Assembly (NCBI RefSeq): GCF_000767165.1
Contig: NZ_AXCZ01000005.1
Location: forward strand, 1-44,762
Direction: 5' to 3'
Source: Cellulomonas bogoriensis 69B4 = DSM 16987
Lineage (GTDB): Bacteria > Actinomycetota > Actinomycetes > Actinomycetales > Cellulomonadaceae
Length of the DNA stretch: 44,762 bases
The translations under genes were made by a program, and so were the position numbers. Below, in pieces: positions 21,523-30,825 of the stretch (the first letter of the stretch is position 1; every line of letters starts with the position of its first letter). The notes under the pieces were generated by a model. It was not told the DNA's origin and did not search any database. It saw only the letters and a list, made by a program, of their open reading frames with translations.

Positions 21523-23417
21523 GGTGCCTCGCCCTCAGCATCGGCGCTGCGACGCGCCGACTCCTTCTCGTACGCGGTCGCCAGCTCCCGGTAGCCCGGG
21601 TCACGCACCAGCAGCTCCGCGTGTGTGCCCTGGTCCACCACCCGCCCGGCGCGCAGGTGCACGACCGCGTCCGCCAGCAGCACCGAGGACATCCGGTAGG
21701 CGATCATCAGGACGGTGGGGCCCTGGGTCCCGTCCTCACCTTCGCGGAAGCCCTCGAGGATCTCCTGCTCGATCCCCGGGTCGACCGCGGACGTCGCGTC
21801 GTCCAGCACCAGCACCCGCGGACGTCGCACCAGGGCGCGGGCGATCGCGATGCGCTGGCGCTGCCCCCCGGACAGGTTCGCCCCCCGCTCCCCCAGCGGG
21901 GCGTCCAACCCACCGGGCAGCCGCCGCACCACGTCGTCGACCCGGGCCAGGCGCAGCGCCTCCCACACGTGCGCGTCGTCCGGGGCGCCGGGGTCGTCCG
22001 CGTCGGCCAGTGTCACGTTCGCGCGCACGGTGTCCTCGAACAGGAACGTCTGCTGCGACACCAGCGCCACCTGCCCCGTCAGGTCCTCCTCCCGGACGTC
22101 ACGTACGTCGAGCCCGTCGACGTGGACGTGCCCCGACGTCGGGTCCTGGAGGCGGCTGAGCAGACCCGCCAAGGTGGTCTTGCCCGCACCCGTCGGGCCC
22201 ACGAGCGCGACCGTCCGCCCGGGCGGGAGGTCGACGTCCACCCCGTCCAGGATCGTGTGGCTGCCGACACGTACCGACACGCCCCGCACCTGCACGTGCG
22301 CACCCTGCGGCGCCGACGGCAGCGACGTCGTGCCCGGGGCGAGCGTCCCCCGGGCGTCCAGGACGCGGGCGATCCGGTCGTAGCCGACCAGCCCCCGGGG
22401 GAGCTCGCCCAGCACCCAGCCGAACGCGCGCACCGGGACCGCCATCAGCGTCAGCAGGTAGGCGGCGGCCACGATCCCACCGGTCTCCACAGCACCCGCC
22501 GCCGCCCGGTGTGCGCCCACCACCAGCACCAGCAGGGTGCCGAGGTTCGGCAGGAGCTCGATGACCGGGTCGAACACCGCACGTACCTTGCCGACGCGGA
22601 CGTTGGCCGCCCGGAGCTGGTCGGCACGTGCCGCGAACCGTGCCTCCTCACGGTCCTCGGTGCCCAGGGACTTGACGAGCAGCGCCGCTTCGAAGCTCTC
22701 GTGGGCCACGTCCGACACCTCGGCGCGCAGCTGCTGCGCCCGGGTGATCGCCGGGGACATGTACCGCTGGAAGACCAGGTTCGCGACGACCGCGACGGGC
22801 AGCACCACCAGGGCCGTGACCGCGAGCCACACGTCGACCCGGAACAGCGCCACGGCGGCCACACCGATCATGACCACGACGCCCAGGGCGAACGGCAACG
22901 GGTTGAACACCCCCGTCGCCGCCTCGACGTCGGCGTTGGCGTTCGACAGCAGCTGGCCCGTCGGGTGCTGCCGGTGCCACGACATGGGCAGCCGCAGGTA
23001 CTGCCGGGTGACCGCACGTCGGTGGTCGGCCTGGATGTCGGAGACACCGATCCCGGCGAACACGCGGCGGGCCGCGACCGACGTCGCCAGGCCGAGCGCG
23101 ACCGCGGCCAGGGCGGCCCCGGCGAGCCACACCGGCCGGGTCCCGTCCAGCTCACCGAGGGCACCGGGCACCACCACCCGGTCGGTGACGGCCCCGAGCA
23201 CCTGGCTGACCGCTACCGTCAACGCGCCGAACAGCCCTGAGGTGAGGATCGCCACGGCGTAGGTCCGCGGCTGGGACGCGATCCCGCGGGCCATGAGGCG
23301 GACCGAACGGGTGGTCACCGAGCCGGTCAGGGCGTGCGCGGGTGCGCGCGGGCCCGACGGCCGGTCAGGGTCCACGTCGTCGCCGTGACGACGTGGCCGC
23401 AGAGGACGCGCAGGCAC
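21519..23417 (-). CDS. ABC exporter half-transporter with degenerate catalytic site
   Basis: This 632-residue protein is the partner half-exporter: a basic N-terminal region, six membrane helices (about 60-350) and an ATPase domain. Walker A GPTGAGKT is near 406-413, the Q-loop is ALVSQQT and the signature LSGGQRQ is canonical. The catalytic residues are altered: Walker B reads VLVLDDATS, so Asp replaces the catalytic Glu, and the H-loop reads IAYRMS, so Tyr574 replaces the switch His. This is the pattern of the non-hydrolysing side of asymmetric heterodimeric exporters. GTG 23417 has AGAGG 6 nt upstream. It is transcribed first and overlaps its partner by 4 bases (ATGA). Confidence 0.88.
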   Translation of the reverse strand: MPARPLRPRRHGDDVDPDRPSGPRAPAHALTGSVTTRSVRLMARGIASQPRTYAVAILTSGLFGALTVAVSQVLGAVTDRVVVPGALGELDGTRPVWLAGAALAAVALGLATSVAARRVFAGIGVSDIQADHRRAVTRQYLRLPMSWHRQHPTGQLLSNANADVEAATGVFNPLPFALGVVVMIGVAAVALFRVDVWLAVTALVVLPVAVVANLVFQRYMSPAITRAQQLRAEVSDVAHESFEAALLVKSLGTEDREEARFAARADQLRAANVRVGKVRAVFDPVIELLPNLGTLLVLVVGAHRAAAGAVETGGIVAAAYLLTLMAVPVRAFGWVLGELPRGLVGYDRIARVLDARGTLAPGTTSLPSAPQGAHVQVRGVSVRVGSHTILDGVDVDLPPGRTVALVGPTGAGKTTLAGLLSRLQDPTSGHVHVDGLDVRDVREEDLTGQVALVSQQTFLFEDTVRANVTLADADDPGAPDDAHVWEALRLARVDDVVRRLPGGLDAPLGERGANLSGGQRQRIAIARALVRRPRVLVLDDATSAVDPGIEQEILEGFREGEDGTQGPTVLMIAYRMSSVLLADAVVHLRAGRVVDQGTHAELLVRDPGYRELATAYEKESARRSADAEGEAP

Positions 23418-23538
23418 GCCGTTCCTCTCGTCACAGGGGGAGCCCGGCGGCGGTCGCGCCGGTCGGCTCAGCATCTCATGCGGTTCTGACGTGACCGTCA
23501 CCTGGTGGTCGGCCCGGCGAGGCGTGCGACGATGTGGC

Positions 23539-24216
23539 ATGCCCTGGCACATGGACGAACGCCACGCCCTGGTCACGGCGCTGCGCGAGGCCGGGCCGGG
23601 GGCTGCGACGCTCTGCGAGGGCTGGGCCACCGAGGACCTCGCCGCGCACGTGGTGCTGCGCGAGAGCACCCTCGTGGCAGCCGCGGGGATCGTCGTTCCG
23701 CCCCTCGCCGCCAGGACCGAGCGGCAGACCAAGCGCCTGGGCGCCCGCGCCAACGACCAGCAGGGCTACGAGGCGCTCCTGGGCCGCGTCGCGCGTGGGC
23801 CGGCCCGCCTGCACCCGTTGGCGTTCGCCGGGGACGCGGCCCAGCTGGTCGAGATGCACGTCCACACCGAGGACGTGCGACGGCGACCGGGCCAGGACCC
23901 AGACCCGCGCCCGCTGCCGGACGCGCACGTGGAGGCGTTGCACGCGCGCCTGGTGACGATGGCGAAGATGCTCTACCGCAACGTCCCGGCGGGCGTGGTG
24001 CTGCGGGACCCCTCGGGCCGCACCACCCGGGTGCGTCGGGTGCCCCGCCCGGGCCGCGACGCGACCCCGGAAGGCCTGGACGTCGTCGTCGAGGGCCCCG
24101 TCGGAGAGCTCGTGCTGCACGCCTTCGAACGCTCGACCGTGGCCCGGGTGACCGTGCGGGGTCCGGACCAGGCGGTCGCGGCCGTGCACGCCGCACGGCC
24201 GCCGCGCGTCACCTGA
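23539..24216 (+). CDS. TIGR03085-type DinB/MDMPI-fold metal-binding protein
   Basis: This 225-residue protein resembles the TIGR03085 group within the mycothiol-dependent maleylpyruvate isomerase/DinB fold. The N-terminal helix-bundle part shows [37 protein letters not shown] and a second His-rich stretch [11 protein letters not shown] (about 110-120) that could bind a metal. The C-terminal part resembles the MDMPI C-terminal domain. Members are thought to catalyse mycothiol-linked or unknown reactions. It is the only plus-strand gene in this region and converges on hisF with an 8-base overlap of the 3' ends. The start could be ATG 23539 or ATG 23551; neither has a clear ribosome site, and a weak -10-like GACGAT at 23528-23533 suggests a leaderless start at 23539. 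Confidence 0.8.
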   Translation: MPWHMDERHALVTALREAGPGAATLCEGWATEDLAAHVVLRESTLVAAAGIVVPPLAARTERQTKRLGARANDQQGYEALLGRVARGPARLHPLAFAGDAAQLVEMHVHTEDVRRRPGQDPDPRPLPDAHVEALHARLVTMAKMLYRNVPAGVVLRDPSGRTTRVRRVPRPGRDATPEGLDVVVEGPVGELVLHAFERSTVARVTVRGPDQAVAAVHAARPPRVT

Positions 24217-24979
24217 CCGAGACACCCGCCTGCCGCAGGCGGGCCTTCACGTCCCCGACCGTCAGCACCCCGAAGTGGAACACGCTCGCCGCCAGCAACG
24301 CGTCCGCACCCGCGCGCGCCGCCTCCACGAAGTGCTCGGGGGTGCCGGCACCACCGCTGGCGATCAGCGGGACGTGGACCTCGGCCCGCACCGCACGGAG
24401 CATCTCCAGGTCGAACCCGTCGGTCGTGCCGTCCGCGTCCATCGAGTTGAGCAGCACCTCGCCCGCCCCGAGCTCCACCGCGCGGCGCGTCCACCCGACC
24501 GCGTCGATGCCGGTGCCCCGTCGACCACCGTGCGTGGTGACCTCGTACCCGGACGGGGTGGGTGGCCCGTCGACCACGCGCCGGGCGTCGACCGACAGCA
24601 CGAGCACCTGGCTGCCGAACCGGGCTGCGATCTCGGCCACCAGCTCCGGGCGCGCGATGGCGGCGGTGTTGACGCCGACCTTGTCCGCGCCGGCACGCAG
24701 GAGCCGGTCCACGTCGTCGGTCGACCGGACCCCCCCACCGACGGTCAGCGGTACGAAGACCTCCTCCGCGGTGCGCCCCACGACGTCGTAGGTGGTCTGC
24801 CGGTCGCCGGAGGACGCCGAGACGTCGAGGAACGTGACCTCGTCCGCGCCCTCCGCGTCGTACCGGCGCGCCAGCTCCACGGGGTCCCCCGCGTCCCGGA
24901 GGTCCCGGAAGTTCACGCCCTTGACCACACGGCCCGCGTCGACGTCCAGGCACGGGATCACGCGCACGGCAGCACTCAC
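24209..24979 (-). CDS. hisF: Imidazole glycerol phosphate synthase cyclase subunit
   Basis: HisF uses ammonia from HisH to convert PRFAR into imidazole glycerol phosphate and AICAR. The 256-residue TIM-barrel protein shows [19 protein letters not shown] with catalytic Asp12, [20 protein letters not shown], the second catalytic Asp in LSVDARR, and the phosphate-binding [17 protein letters not shown] 24979 is the start: AGAGGG is 5 nt upstream and the product begins at the usual place. The FKBP lipoprotein gene ends 10 bases upstream on the same strand, so hisF is probably the last gene of that transcript. hisH, hisA and hisI are not adjacent. Confidence 0.95.
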   Translation of the reverse strand: MSAAVRVIPCLDVDAGRVVKGVNFRDLRDAGDPVELARRYDAEGADEVTFLDVSASSGDRQTTYDVVGRTAEEVFVPLTVGGGVRSTDDVDRLLRAGADKVGVNTAAIARPELVAEIAARFGSQVLVLSVDARRVVDGPPTPSGYEVTTHGGRRGTGIDAVGWTRRAVELGAGEVLLNSMDADGTTDGFDLEMLRAVRAEVHVPLIASGGAGTPEHFVEAARAGADALLAASVFHFGVLTVGDVKARLRQAGVSVR

Positions 24980-24989
24980 AGCAACCCTC

Positions 24990-25895
24990 TCACTCGGTCG
25001 GTTCAACGCGGTCGCGGGGTTCGCCCCGCACCGCGAGGATGTCCACCACGAACACCAGCGTCTCGTCCGCGAGCTCGGTCTCGGTACCCCCGTACCCCCA
25101 CTGGGGCGGGGCGACGAGCAGCACCTGGGAACCGACCGTCTGCTCCACCAGCCCCTCGTCCCACGCGGGGACCACGAGGCCCACCGCGATCGGGAACGGC
25201 GCCGGGAGCTTGCCGTTGCCCCACGTGGTGTCGAACACCTCGCCGTCGGACCAGGTCACGCCGGTGTACTGGACGGTCACCACCTGGCCCGGTGAGACCT
25301 GCTCGCCCGTGCCCCGCAGGAGCGGCTGGACGACCAGCTCCTGGGGCGGGTCGACGTCCTCGGGGATGGTGACCGACGGGGCCCCGTCATCGGCCAGCTC
25401 CACCTCGGGCAGGCCCTCCCGCACCTCAACGGGCTCACCGTCGGCCCGGGTCGGGAGGATGTCGTACACGGCGACCGTCCGGGGGTAGGTCGGGCCCTCC
25501 GGGACGACGTGCAGCACCCGCGACCCCACCGGCCGTCCCACCAGGGCCTCGAAGATCTCGACGCTGACGCTCTCCGGGCTCAGCATGTGCGGCTTGGGAT
25601 CAGAGGTGTACGTCTCGTTCACGAGACTGCCGTCCCGGCCGTCCTCGGCGTAGAAGTCGACCAGCACCGGCTCGTCCTCGCGCAGGACGGGGCCCTGACC
25701 CTCCCACAGGAGCTCGGACCACGCCTCGGAGACCTCCAGCGGCTTGTCGTACTCCAGCTCCGGCACCGCACCGTACTCGCCGGTCACGGTGACCTCGGTC
25801 TGCGGCGCGCCGTCGGGGCCGCACCCCCCGAGCAGTCCTGCGACCAGGGTCACGGAGACGGCGCCAGAGGCGGCGAGTGCGGTACGACGACGCAC
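24990..25895 (-). CDS. Lipoprotein FKBP-type peptidyl-prolyl isomerase, two FKBP-like domains
   Basis: This 301-residue protein has a lipoprotein signal: three arginines after the start, a hydrophobic stretch and the lipobox LGGC with Cys25, so it should be anchored on the outer face of the membrane by Lgt. The C-terminal domain (about 205-295) is a typical FKBP isomerase with [42 protein letters not shown] and PPQWGYG. A more divergent FKBP-like region precedes it (about 60-160). Such isomerases speed prolyl cis-trans isomerisation in exported proteins. GTG 25895 has AGGGA 6 nt upstream. It follows pafA, a position where FKBP genes are also found in other actinobacteria. A TACAGT promoter box lies 79-84 bases upstream. 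Confidence 0.9.
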   Translation of the reverse strand: MRRRTALAASGAVSVTLVAGLLGGCGPDGAPQTEVTVTGEYGAVPELEYDKPLEVSEAWSELLWEGQGPVLREDEPVLVDFYAEDGRDGSLVNETYTSDPKPHMLSPESVSVEIFEALVGRPVGSRVLHVVPEGPTYPRTVAVYDILPTRADGEPVEVREGLPEVELADDGAPSVTIPEDVDPPQELVVQPLLRGTGEQVSPGQVVTVQYTGVTWSDGEVFDTTWGNGKLPAPFPIAVGLVVPAWDEGLVEQTVGSQVLLVAPPQWGYGGTETELADETLVFVVDILAVRGEPRDRVEPTE

Positions 25896-25973
25896 GAGGA
25901 TCCCTTCGACGAGCTGACCCACCCGGCGGGGACGGGCAGGGGCCACGGTGCAGGAAGGCCACCGCGTCCGCCT

Positions 25974-25979
25974 ACTGTA
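25974..25979 (-). promoter_or_regulatory. -10 box for FKBP-hisF
   Basis: TACAGT on the minus strand fits the TA-N3-T pattern, with TCGAAC 16 nt upstream as a possible -35. It lies in the gap between pafA and the FKBP gene and would give a leader of about 70 nt, separating FKBP-hisF from the proteasome genes. Confidence 0.4.
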
Positions 25980-26064
25980 CGGGTCCGACGGAGGCGTTCG
26001 ACCCGTCCGCGGCCACACGCCGGACGACCTTCACACCGGCCTCACCAGGCCCTCACCGGTGTGG

Positions 26065-27426
26065 TCACATGGACTCCAGGAGCCGATCCACCCTCTCGTC
26101 GACCGACCGGAAGGGGTCCTTGCACAGGACCGTCCGCTGGGCCTGGTCGTTGAGCTTCAGGTGCACCCAGTCGACCGTGTAGTCCCGGCGCGCCTCCTGG
26201 GCCCGGCGCACGAAGTCTCCGCGCAGCTTCGCCCGGGTGGTCTGCGGGGGCCGGGCCGTCGCCTCGAACACCTCGATGTCCTCGACGACCCTCTCAACCA
26301 TGCCGCGGGCGGCCAGCAGGTTGTACAGGCCCTCGGTGCGGGAGATGTCGTGGTAGGCGAGGTCCAGCCGCGCGATGCGGGCGTCGTCCAGGGCCAGGCC
26401 GTGCTTGGCCTGGTACCGCTCGATCAGGCGCCACTTGATCACCCAGTCCAGCTCGCGTTCCACCGACGCGAGGTCACCCGAGCGCACGGCCTTCAGCCCC
26501 CGCTCCCACAGGTCCATCACCTGCTGCACCACCGAGGTGAGCTCCACCCCGTCGGCGACGAACGCCTGCACCCGCCCGAACAGCTCCTCCTGGACGTCCA
26601 GGGCCGACGCCGTGCGCCCCCCGGACAGCTGGACGGGCGCCGTGCCGGTCATGTCGTGGCTGATCTCCCTGATCGCCCGCATCGGGTTCTCCAGCCCCAG
26701 GTCACGCATCGGGACCCCGGCCTCGACCATGCGCAGCAGCAGGTCCGTCGAGCCGACCTTGAGCAGCGTGGTCGTCTCCGACATCGAGGAGTCGCCGACG
26801 ATGACGTGCAGGCGACGGTAGGTCTCGGCGTCCGCGTGAGGCTCGTCGCGCGTGTTGATGATCGGGCGGGACCGGGTCGTGGCGCTCGACACCGACTCCC
26901 AGATGTGGTCGGCGCGCTGGGACAGGCAGTAGCGCGCCCCACGCGGGGTCGGCAGCACCTTTCCCGCACCCGTCAGGACCTGACGGGTGATGAGGAACGG
27001 CACCAGGACCTCGGCCAGGCGGCCGAAGTCGCCCTGCCGACGGATCAGGTAGTTCTCGTGGCACCCGTAGGAGTTGCCCGCCGAGTCCGTGTTGTTCTTG
27101 AACAGGTGGACGCGCCCGGGAAGACCGTCGTCCTCCAACCGCTGCTGGGCGTCGACGACCAGACCTTCCAGGATCCGCTCCCCGCCCCGGTCATGGGCGA
27201 TCAGGTCCCGGACGTCGTCGCACTCGGCTGTCGCGTACTCGGGGTGCGAGCCCACGTCGAGGTAGAGCCGGGACCCGTTGCGCAGGAACACGTTCGAGGA
27301 CCTGCCCCACGCCACCACCTTGCGGAACAGGTAACGCGCGACCTCGTCGGCCGACAGACCCCTCCCCGAGCTGACCGCGCACGTGACCCCGTACTCGGTC
27401 TCGAGCCCGAAGATCCGCCGGTCCAC
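26065..27426 (-). CDS. pafA: Pup--protein ligase
   Basis: PafA links the C-terminal glutamate of deamidated Pup to lysines of target proteins using ATP. The 453-residue protein has the glutamine-synthetase-like fold with GLETEYG (Glu9), [19 protein letters not shown], the catalytic [15 protein letters not shown] (Asp57), YLFKNNTDS-like [21 protein letters not shown], and the C-terminal domain ending [22 protein letters not shown]. Spacing and length match mycobacterial PafA. The start GTG lies 1 base after the prcA stop, so the gene is part of the prcB-prcA-pafA unit. No change in catalytic residues is visible. Confidence 0.97.
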   Translation of the reverse strand: MDRRIFGLETEYGVTCAVSSGRGLSADEVARYLFRKVVAWGRSSNVFLRNGSRLYLDVGSHPEYATAECDDVRDLIAHDRGGERILEGLVVDAQQRLEDDGLPGRVHLFKNNTDSAGNSYGCHENYLIRRQGDFGRLAEVLVPFLITRQVLTGAGKVLPTPRGARYCLSQRADHIWESVSSATTRSRPIINTRDEPHADAETYRRLHVIVGDSSMSETTTLLKVGSTDLLLRMVEAGVPMRDLGLENPMRAIREISHDMTGTAPVQLSGGRTASALDVQEELFGRVQAFVADGVELTSVVQQVMDLWERGLKAVRSGDLASVERELDWVIKWRLIERYQAKHGLALDDARIARLDLAYHDISRTEGLYNLLAARGMVERVVEDIEVFEATARPPQTTRAKLRGDFVRRAQEARRDYTVDWVHLKLNDQAQRTVLCKDPFRSVDERVDRLLESM

Positions 27427-27427
27427 G

Positions 27428-28123
27428 TCACGCCCGCCCGAGCAGCTCGGCCAGCACCGGACCGGTCAGACGTCGGAACGCCCGCCGCGGCCGGGCACGG
27501 TCCAGGACGGCGACCTCCAGCTGGGCTGCGCCGATCTCCCGTGCCTGGCCCTCGGGCTGGGTGCCCAGGACGTCCACCGCCAGCCGGACCGCGCCCTCCA
27601 GGTCCATACCCGGTTCCCAGCGCTCGGCACAACGCTGCGACAGGTGCTCGGCCTGCCCGCCCATCACCACGTGACCGCGCTCGTCGGCGACGGACCCGTC
27701 GTAGGAGAGTCGGTAGACCTGGTCCTCGTCCTCCGTGGTGCCCACCTCGGCGACGACCAGCTCGACCTCCAAGGGCTTGGACTCCGTGGTGAACACCGTG
27801 CCCAGGGTCTGGGCGTAGGCGTTCGCCAGGCCCCTGGCATTGACGTCGGCACGGTCGTAGGAGTAGCCGCGCAGGTCGGCGTACCGCACCCCTGCCACCC
27901 GCAGGTTCTCGAACTCGTTGTACTTGCCGACCGCGGCGAACGCGATCCGGTCGTAGATCTCGGAGATCTTGTGCAGCGCCCTCGAGGGGTTCTCGGTCGC
28001 GAACGCGATACCGCCCTCGTACGCCAGGACCACCACGGACCGTCCACGGGCGATGCCCTTGCGCGCGTAGTCGGCACGGTCCTTCATCAGCTGCTCGGGC
28101 GAGACGTAGAACGGCATGCTCAT
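27428..28123 (-). CDS. prcA: Proteasome alpha subunit
   Basis: PrcA forms the outer rings of the 20S core that gate substrate entry. The 231-residue protein begins [27 protein letters not shown], which matches actinobacterial PrcA, followed by the Ntn-fold core with [34 protein letters not shown] and [10 protein letters not shown]. It ends with the conserved [14 protein letters not shown]. Like other alpha subunits it has no N-terminal Thr nucleophile. The ATG overlaps the prcB stop by 4 bases (ATGA), which favours balanced production of the two subunits. pafA follows 1 base after the stop. Confidence 0.97.
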   Translation of the reverse strand: MSMPFYVSPEQLMKDRADYARKGIARGRSVVVLAYEGGIAFATENPSRALHKISEIYDRIAFAAVGKYNEFENLRVAGVRYADLRGYSYDRADVNARGLANAYAQTLGTVFTTESKPLEVELVVAEVGTTEDEDQVYRLSYDGSVADERGHVVMGGQAEHLSQRCAERWEPGMDLEGAVRLAVDVLGTQPEGQAREIGAAQLEVAVLDRARPRRAFRRLTGPVLAELLGRA

Positions 28124-28944
28124 CGCTGGTCACCCCCCACGCCCCGGGTGGCCCGGCGCACGCCCTCCACCTCGCGGTGCGCCGTGGCGAGCGCCTCGTC
28201 GTCGACGCGTCGGTAGCCGGTCGCCGTCACGGTGGCGACCACCGGCCAGATCTGGCGGGTGGCGTCGGGCCCACCGGTCGCCGAGTCGTCGTCCGCGGCG
28301 TCGACGAGGGCGTGCACGGCCGTCCGCACGGCGTCCTGCTGGTCCATCCCCGCCCACCAGAGCTTCTTCAGCGACCCTCGGGCAAACACCGAACCGGACC
28401 CCACCGCGTGGAACTCGGCCTCCTCGTACCGGCCGCCGGTCACGTCGTAGGAGAAGATGCGGCCCTCGCCGCGCGCGAGGTCGTACCCACCGAACACCGG
28501 CACCACCGCCAGCCCCTGCATCGCCAGGGGGAGGCTGCTGCGGATCATCGTCGCCAGCCTGTTGGCCTTGCCGTCGAGCGACAGGAGCGTTCCCTCGATC
28601 TTCTCGTAGTGCTCCAGCTCCAGCTGGAACAGGCGCACCAGCTCGATCGCGAGCCCGGCGGTGCCGGCGATGCCCACCGCGGAGTACTCGTCCGCGGGGA
28701 ACACCTTCTCGATGTGGCGGCTGGCGATCATCGAGCCGGCGGTCGCACGCCGGTCCCCCGCCATGACCACACCCCCGTCGAAGGTCAGCGCCACGATCGT
28801 GGTCGCCGTGGGCGCAGCCGGGACCTCACCTCCCGGCAGATCCCGTCCCGGCAGCAGGGACGCGTCGTGCGCGGCGAGGAAGTCGAGGAACGAGGACGTG
28901 CCCGGCGTCATGAACGAGGGCGGCAACCGGCCGTGATCTGCCAT
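28120..28944 (-). CDS. prcB: Proteasome beta subunit
   Basis: PrcB is the proteolytic subunit of the 20S proteasome. The 274-residue precursor has a 47-residue propeptide that includes [11 protein letters not shown], and the mature chain should begin at Thr48 (TTIVAL). The catalytic core [12 protein letters not shown] (Asp and Lys/Arg network) and the conserved [13 protein letters not shown] near the C-terminus are present. The residue before Thr48 is Ala; the mycobacterial protein has Gly there. The ATG is 6 bases after the pup stop and has no strong ribosome site, so translation may be coupled to pup. The length and propeptide match relatives if ATG 28944 is used rather than Met12. Confidence 0.96.
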   Translation of the reverse strand: MADHGRLPPSFMTPGTSSFLDFLAAHDASLLPGRDLPGGEVPAAPTATTIVALTFDGGVVMAGDRRATAGSMIASRHIEKVFPADEYSAVGIAGTAGLAIELVRLFQLELEHYEKIEGTLLSLDGKANRLATMIRSSLPLAMQGLAVVPVFGGYDLARGEGRIFSYDVTGGRYEEAEFHAVGSGSVFARGSLKKLWWAGMDQQDAVRTAVHALVDAADDDSATGGPDATRQIWPVVATVTATGYRRVDDEALATAHREVEGVRRATRGVGGDQR

Positions 28945-28950
28945 AGAAGG

Positions 28951-29145
28951 TCACTGACCGCCCTTCTGGACGAAGCCACGGACGAACGACTCGGCGTTCG
29001 ACTCCAGCACCTCGTCGATCTCCTCCAGGAGCGAGTCGACCTCGGCGTCCCGCCCCTGCGCCGCGGGCGCAGCGGGGGCCGGCTCGGGGAGGTCGTGCGG
29101 GTCCTCGTCCTCGCGACGGTGCTGGCGCTGGTCCTGACCGGCCAT
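28951..29145 (-). CDS. pup: Prokaryotic ubiquitin-like protein Pup
   Basis: Pup is the disordered protein tag that PafA couples to substrates for delivery to the proteasome. The 64-residue product is very polar and acidic, with an Arc-binding helical region (VDSLLEEIDEVLESNAESFVRGF) near residues 36-58, and ends in KGGQ. The terminal residue is Gln, so Dop must deamidate it to Glu before ligation. GGGGAGG lies 4 nt before the ATG. It sits between dop and prcB, the standard order. The N-terminal 34 residues are rich in Gln, Arg, Asp and Pro, and would be the part threaded into the Arc pore. Confidence 0.97.
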   Translation of the reverse strand: MAGQDQRQHRREDEDPHDLPEPAPAAPAAQGRDAEVDSLLEEIDEVLESNAESFVRGFVQKGGQ

Positions 29146-29191
29146 GATGCCTCCCCGGTGTCGTACGTGCCGATGCTGTGATCCTAGGGTG

Positions 29192-30808
29192 TCAGCCCAC
29201 ACCCAGCCGGGCGGCCAGGGTCGCCGCGTCCGGGCACTGCTCCAGCAGGGCACCGACGTGGGCGCGCGACCCACGCCACGGGTCCCGCAGCGGCACCCGC
29301 CGCAACGTCGGCAGCTCGGGCACGTCCAGGACCACCGAGTCCCAGCTCGCGGCACGGACCGCCGAGCCGAAGCGGGCGACGACGGTCCCCCGGAAGTAGG
29401 CGCGGGTGTCCTCAGGGGGCTCCACGACAGCGCGTGCCACGTCCTGGTCGTCGACGAGCAGCTCGACCGCGCCCGCGGCGCGCAGCCGCTGGTAGATGCC
29501 CCGCTCCGGGCGCACGTCGGACCACTGGATGTCCATCGCCGCCAGCCGCGGGTGGTCCCAGCGCAGGTCGTCACGGCGGCGCATCCCCTCCAGGACCCGC
29601 AGCTTGGCCACCCACTCGACCTCTCGCGCGCACGACGTCGGGTCGACGGCCAGGCGCGCGAGCACCGAGTCCCACCGGTCCAGGACCTCCCGCGACGCGA
29701 CGTCGATGTCCGCCCCGAGCGCGGCACCCACCGCCTCCAGGTACGCCTGCTGGATCTCCAGGGCGGTGAGCCGGCGGCCGTCGGCAAGGTCCAAGGGCTC
29801 GGCCAGGGTCAGGTCCCTGCTGACCTGCTGCACCGCCGACACCGGGTCGGCCAGGCGCAGGTCGACCAACGACTGCACCGCCTCGGGGTGCCGGCCGGCG
29901 TGCTCGGCGAGCCACAGGACCAGTGACGTGGTGCCCACCCGAAGGAAGGTCGCGACCTCCAGCGACGTCGCGTCCCCGATGATCACGTGCAGGCGCCGCC
30001 ACCGGTCCCGGTCCGCGTGCGGCTCGTCGCGGGTGTTGACGATCGGGCGGCGCAGGGTGGTCTCCAGGCCGACCTCGGCCTCGATGTAGTCGGCCCGCTG
30101 CGACAGCTGGAACCCCGCACCCTGGCCCGTGGGCCCGCGCCCCACGCGGCCCGCCCCGGTGAACACCTGCCGGGTCACGAGGAACGGGGTGAGCAGCGCG
30201 ACGAGGTCCACGAACGGCACCTGACGGTCCACGAGGTAGTTCTCGTGCATGCCGTACGACGCGCCCTTGCCGTCGACGTTGTTCTTGTAGAGCACCACGT
30301 CCGGCATGGCCGGGTTCTGGGCCAGGGCCCGCACCGCGCGGAGCATCACCTGCTCCCCCGCCCGGTCCCACAGGACCGCGTCCCGGGGGTTGGTGACCTC
30401 AGGGGTGGAGAACTCGGGGTGGGCGTGGTCGACGTAGAGGCGCGCACCGTTGGTGAGGATCGAGGTGGCGGCACCCGGGTCGTCGTAGGGCTCGACACCC
30501 GGACGGTCCACATCGGTCGCCGAGAGGTCCGCGTCCGGGCCGGGCGGGGCCGGACGCGCCGGGTCGTCGGTCAGGAGCGACGGGTGCGCCGAGGCACGGT
30601 CCAGGCGGAACCCGCGGGCATCGGCGAGCGGGTCCTCGTCCTCGTAGTCCCACCGTGCCCGACGCCCCTCGCCGGGTTGCCCCCCGGCCACCGCCGCCGC
30701 GTAGGCGGCCACCACGTGGCTGGACAGCAGCATCGGGTTCGCCCCGGGCCGCCCCGGCTCGACGATGCCGTACTCGGTCTCGATCCCCATCACCCGGCGC
30801 ACGCTCAC
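29192..30808 (-). CDS. dop: Pup deamidase/depupylase with enlarged Dop loop
   Basis: Dop converts the C-terminal Gln of Pup to Glu and also removes Pup from tagged proteins. The 538-residue protein has GIETEYGIV (Glu10), LTNGARLYVDHAHPEFS with catalytic Asp127, [33 protein letters not shown] and the C-terminal GSRAHVGALLE. The Dop loop, between RWDYEDEDP (about 52-60) and the catalytic strand, is about 25 residues longer than in the mycobacterial enzyme as I recall it and is rich in Asp and Pro. The GTG start lies 6 nt from a TAGCCT box, so the gene probably starts a leaderless transcript just after arc. pup follows after 46 bases. Confidence 0.95.
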   Translation of the reverse strand: MSVRRVMGIETEYGIVEPGRPGANPMLLSSHVVAAYAAAVAGGQPGEGRRARWDYEDEDPLADARGFRLDRASAHPSLLTDDPARPAPPGPDADLSATDVDRPGVEPYDDPGAATSILTNGARLYVDHAHPEFSTPEVTNPRDAVLWDRAGEQVMLRAVRALAQNPAMPDVVLYKNNVDGKGASYGMHENYLVDRQVPFVDLVALLTPFLVTRQVFTGAGRVGRGPTGQGAGFQLSQRADYIEAEVGLETTLRRPIVNTRDEPHADRDRWRRLHVIIGDATSLEVATFLRVGTTSLVLWLAEHAGRHPEAVQSLVDLRLADPVSAVQQVSRDLTLAEPLDLADGRRLTALEIQQAYLEAVGAALGADIDVASREVLDRWDSVLARLAVDPTSCAREVEWVAKLRVLEGMRRRDDLRWDHPRLAAMDIQWSDVRPERGIYQRLRAAGAVELLVDDQDVARAVVEPPEDTRAYFRGTVVARFGSAVRAASWDSVVLDVPELPTLRRVPLRDPWRGSRAHVGALLEQCPDAATLAARLGVG

Positions 30809-30814
30809 CGGGTC

Positions 30815-30820
30815 AGGCTA
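30815..30820 (-). promoter_or_regulatory. -10 box of dop (leaderless layout)
   Basis: TAGCCT on the minus strand is 6 nt before the dop GTG and 5 bases after the arc stop codon. It would let dop-pup-prcBA-pafA be transcribed separately from arc. Confidence 0.6.
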
Positions 30821-30825
30821 GTCGG

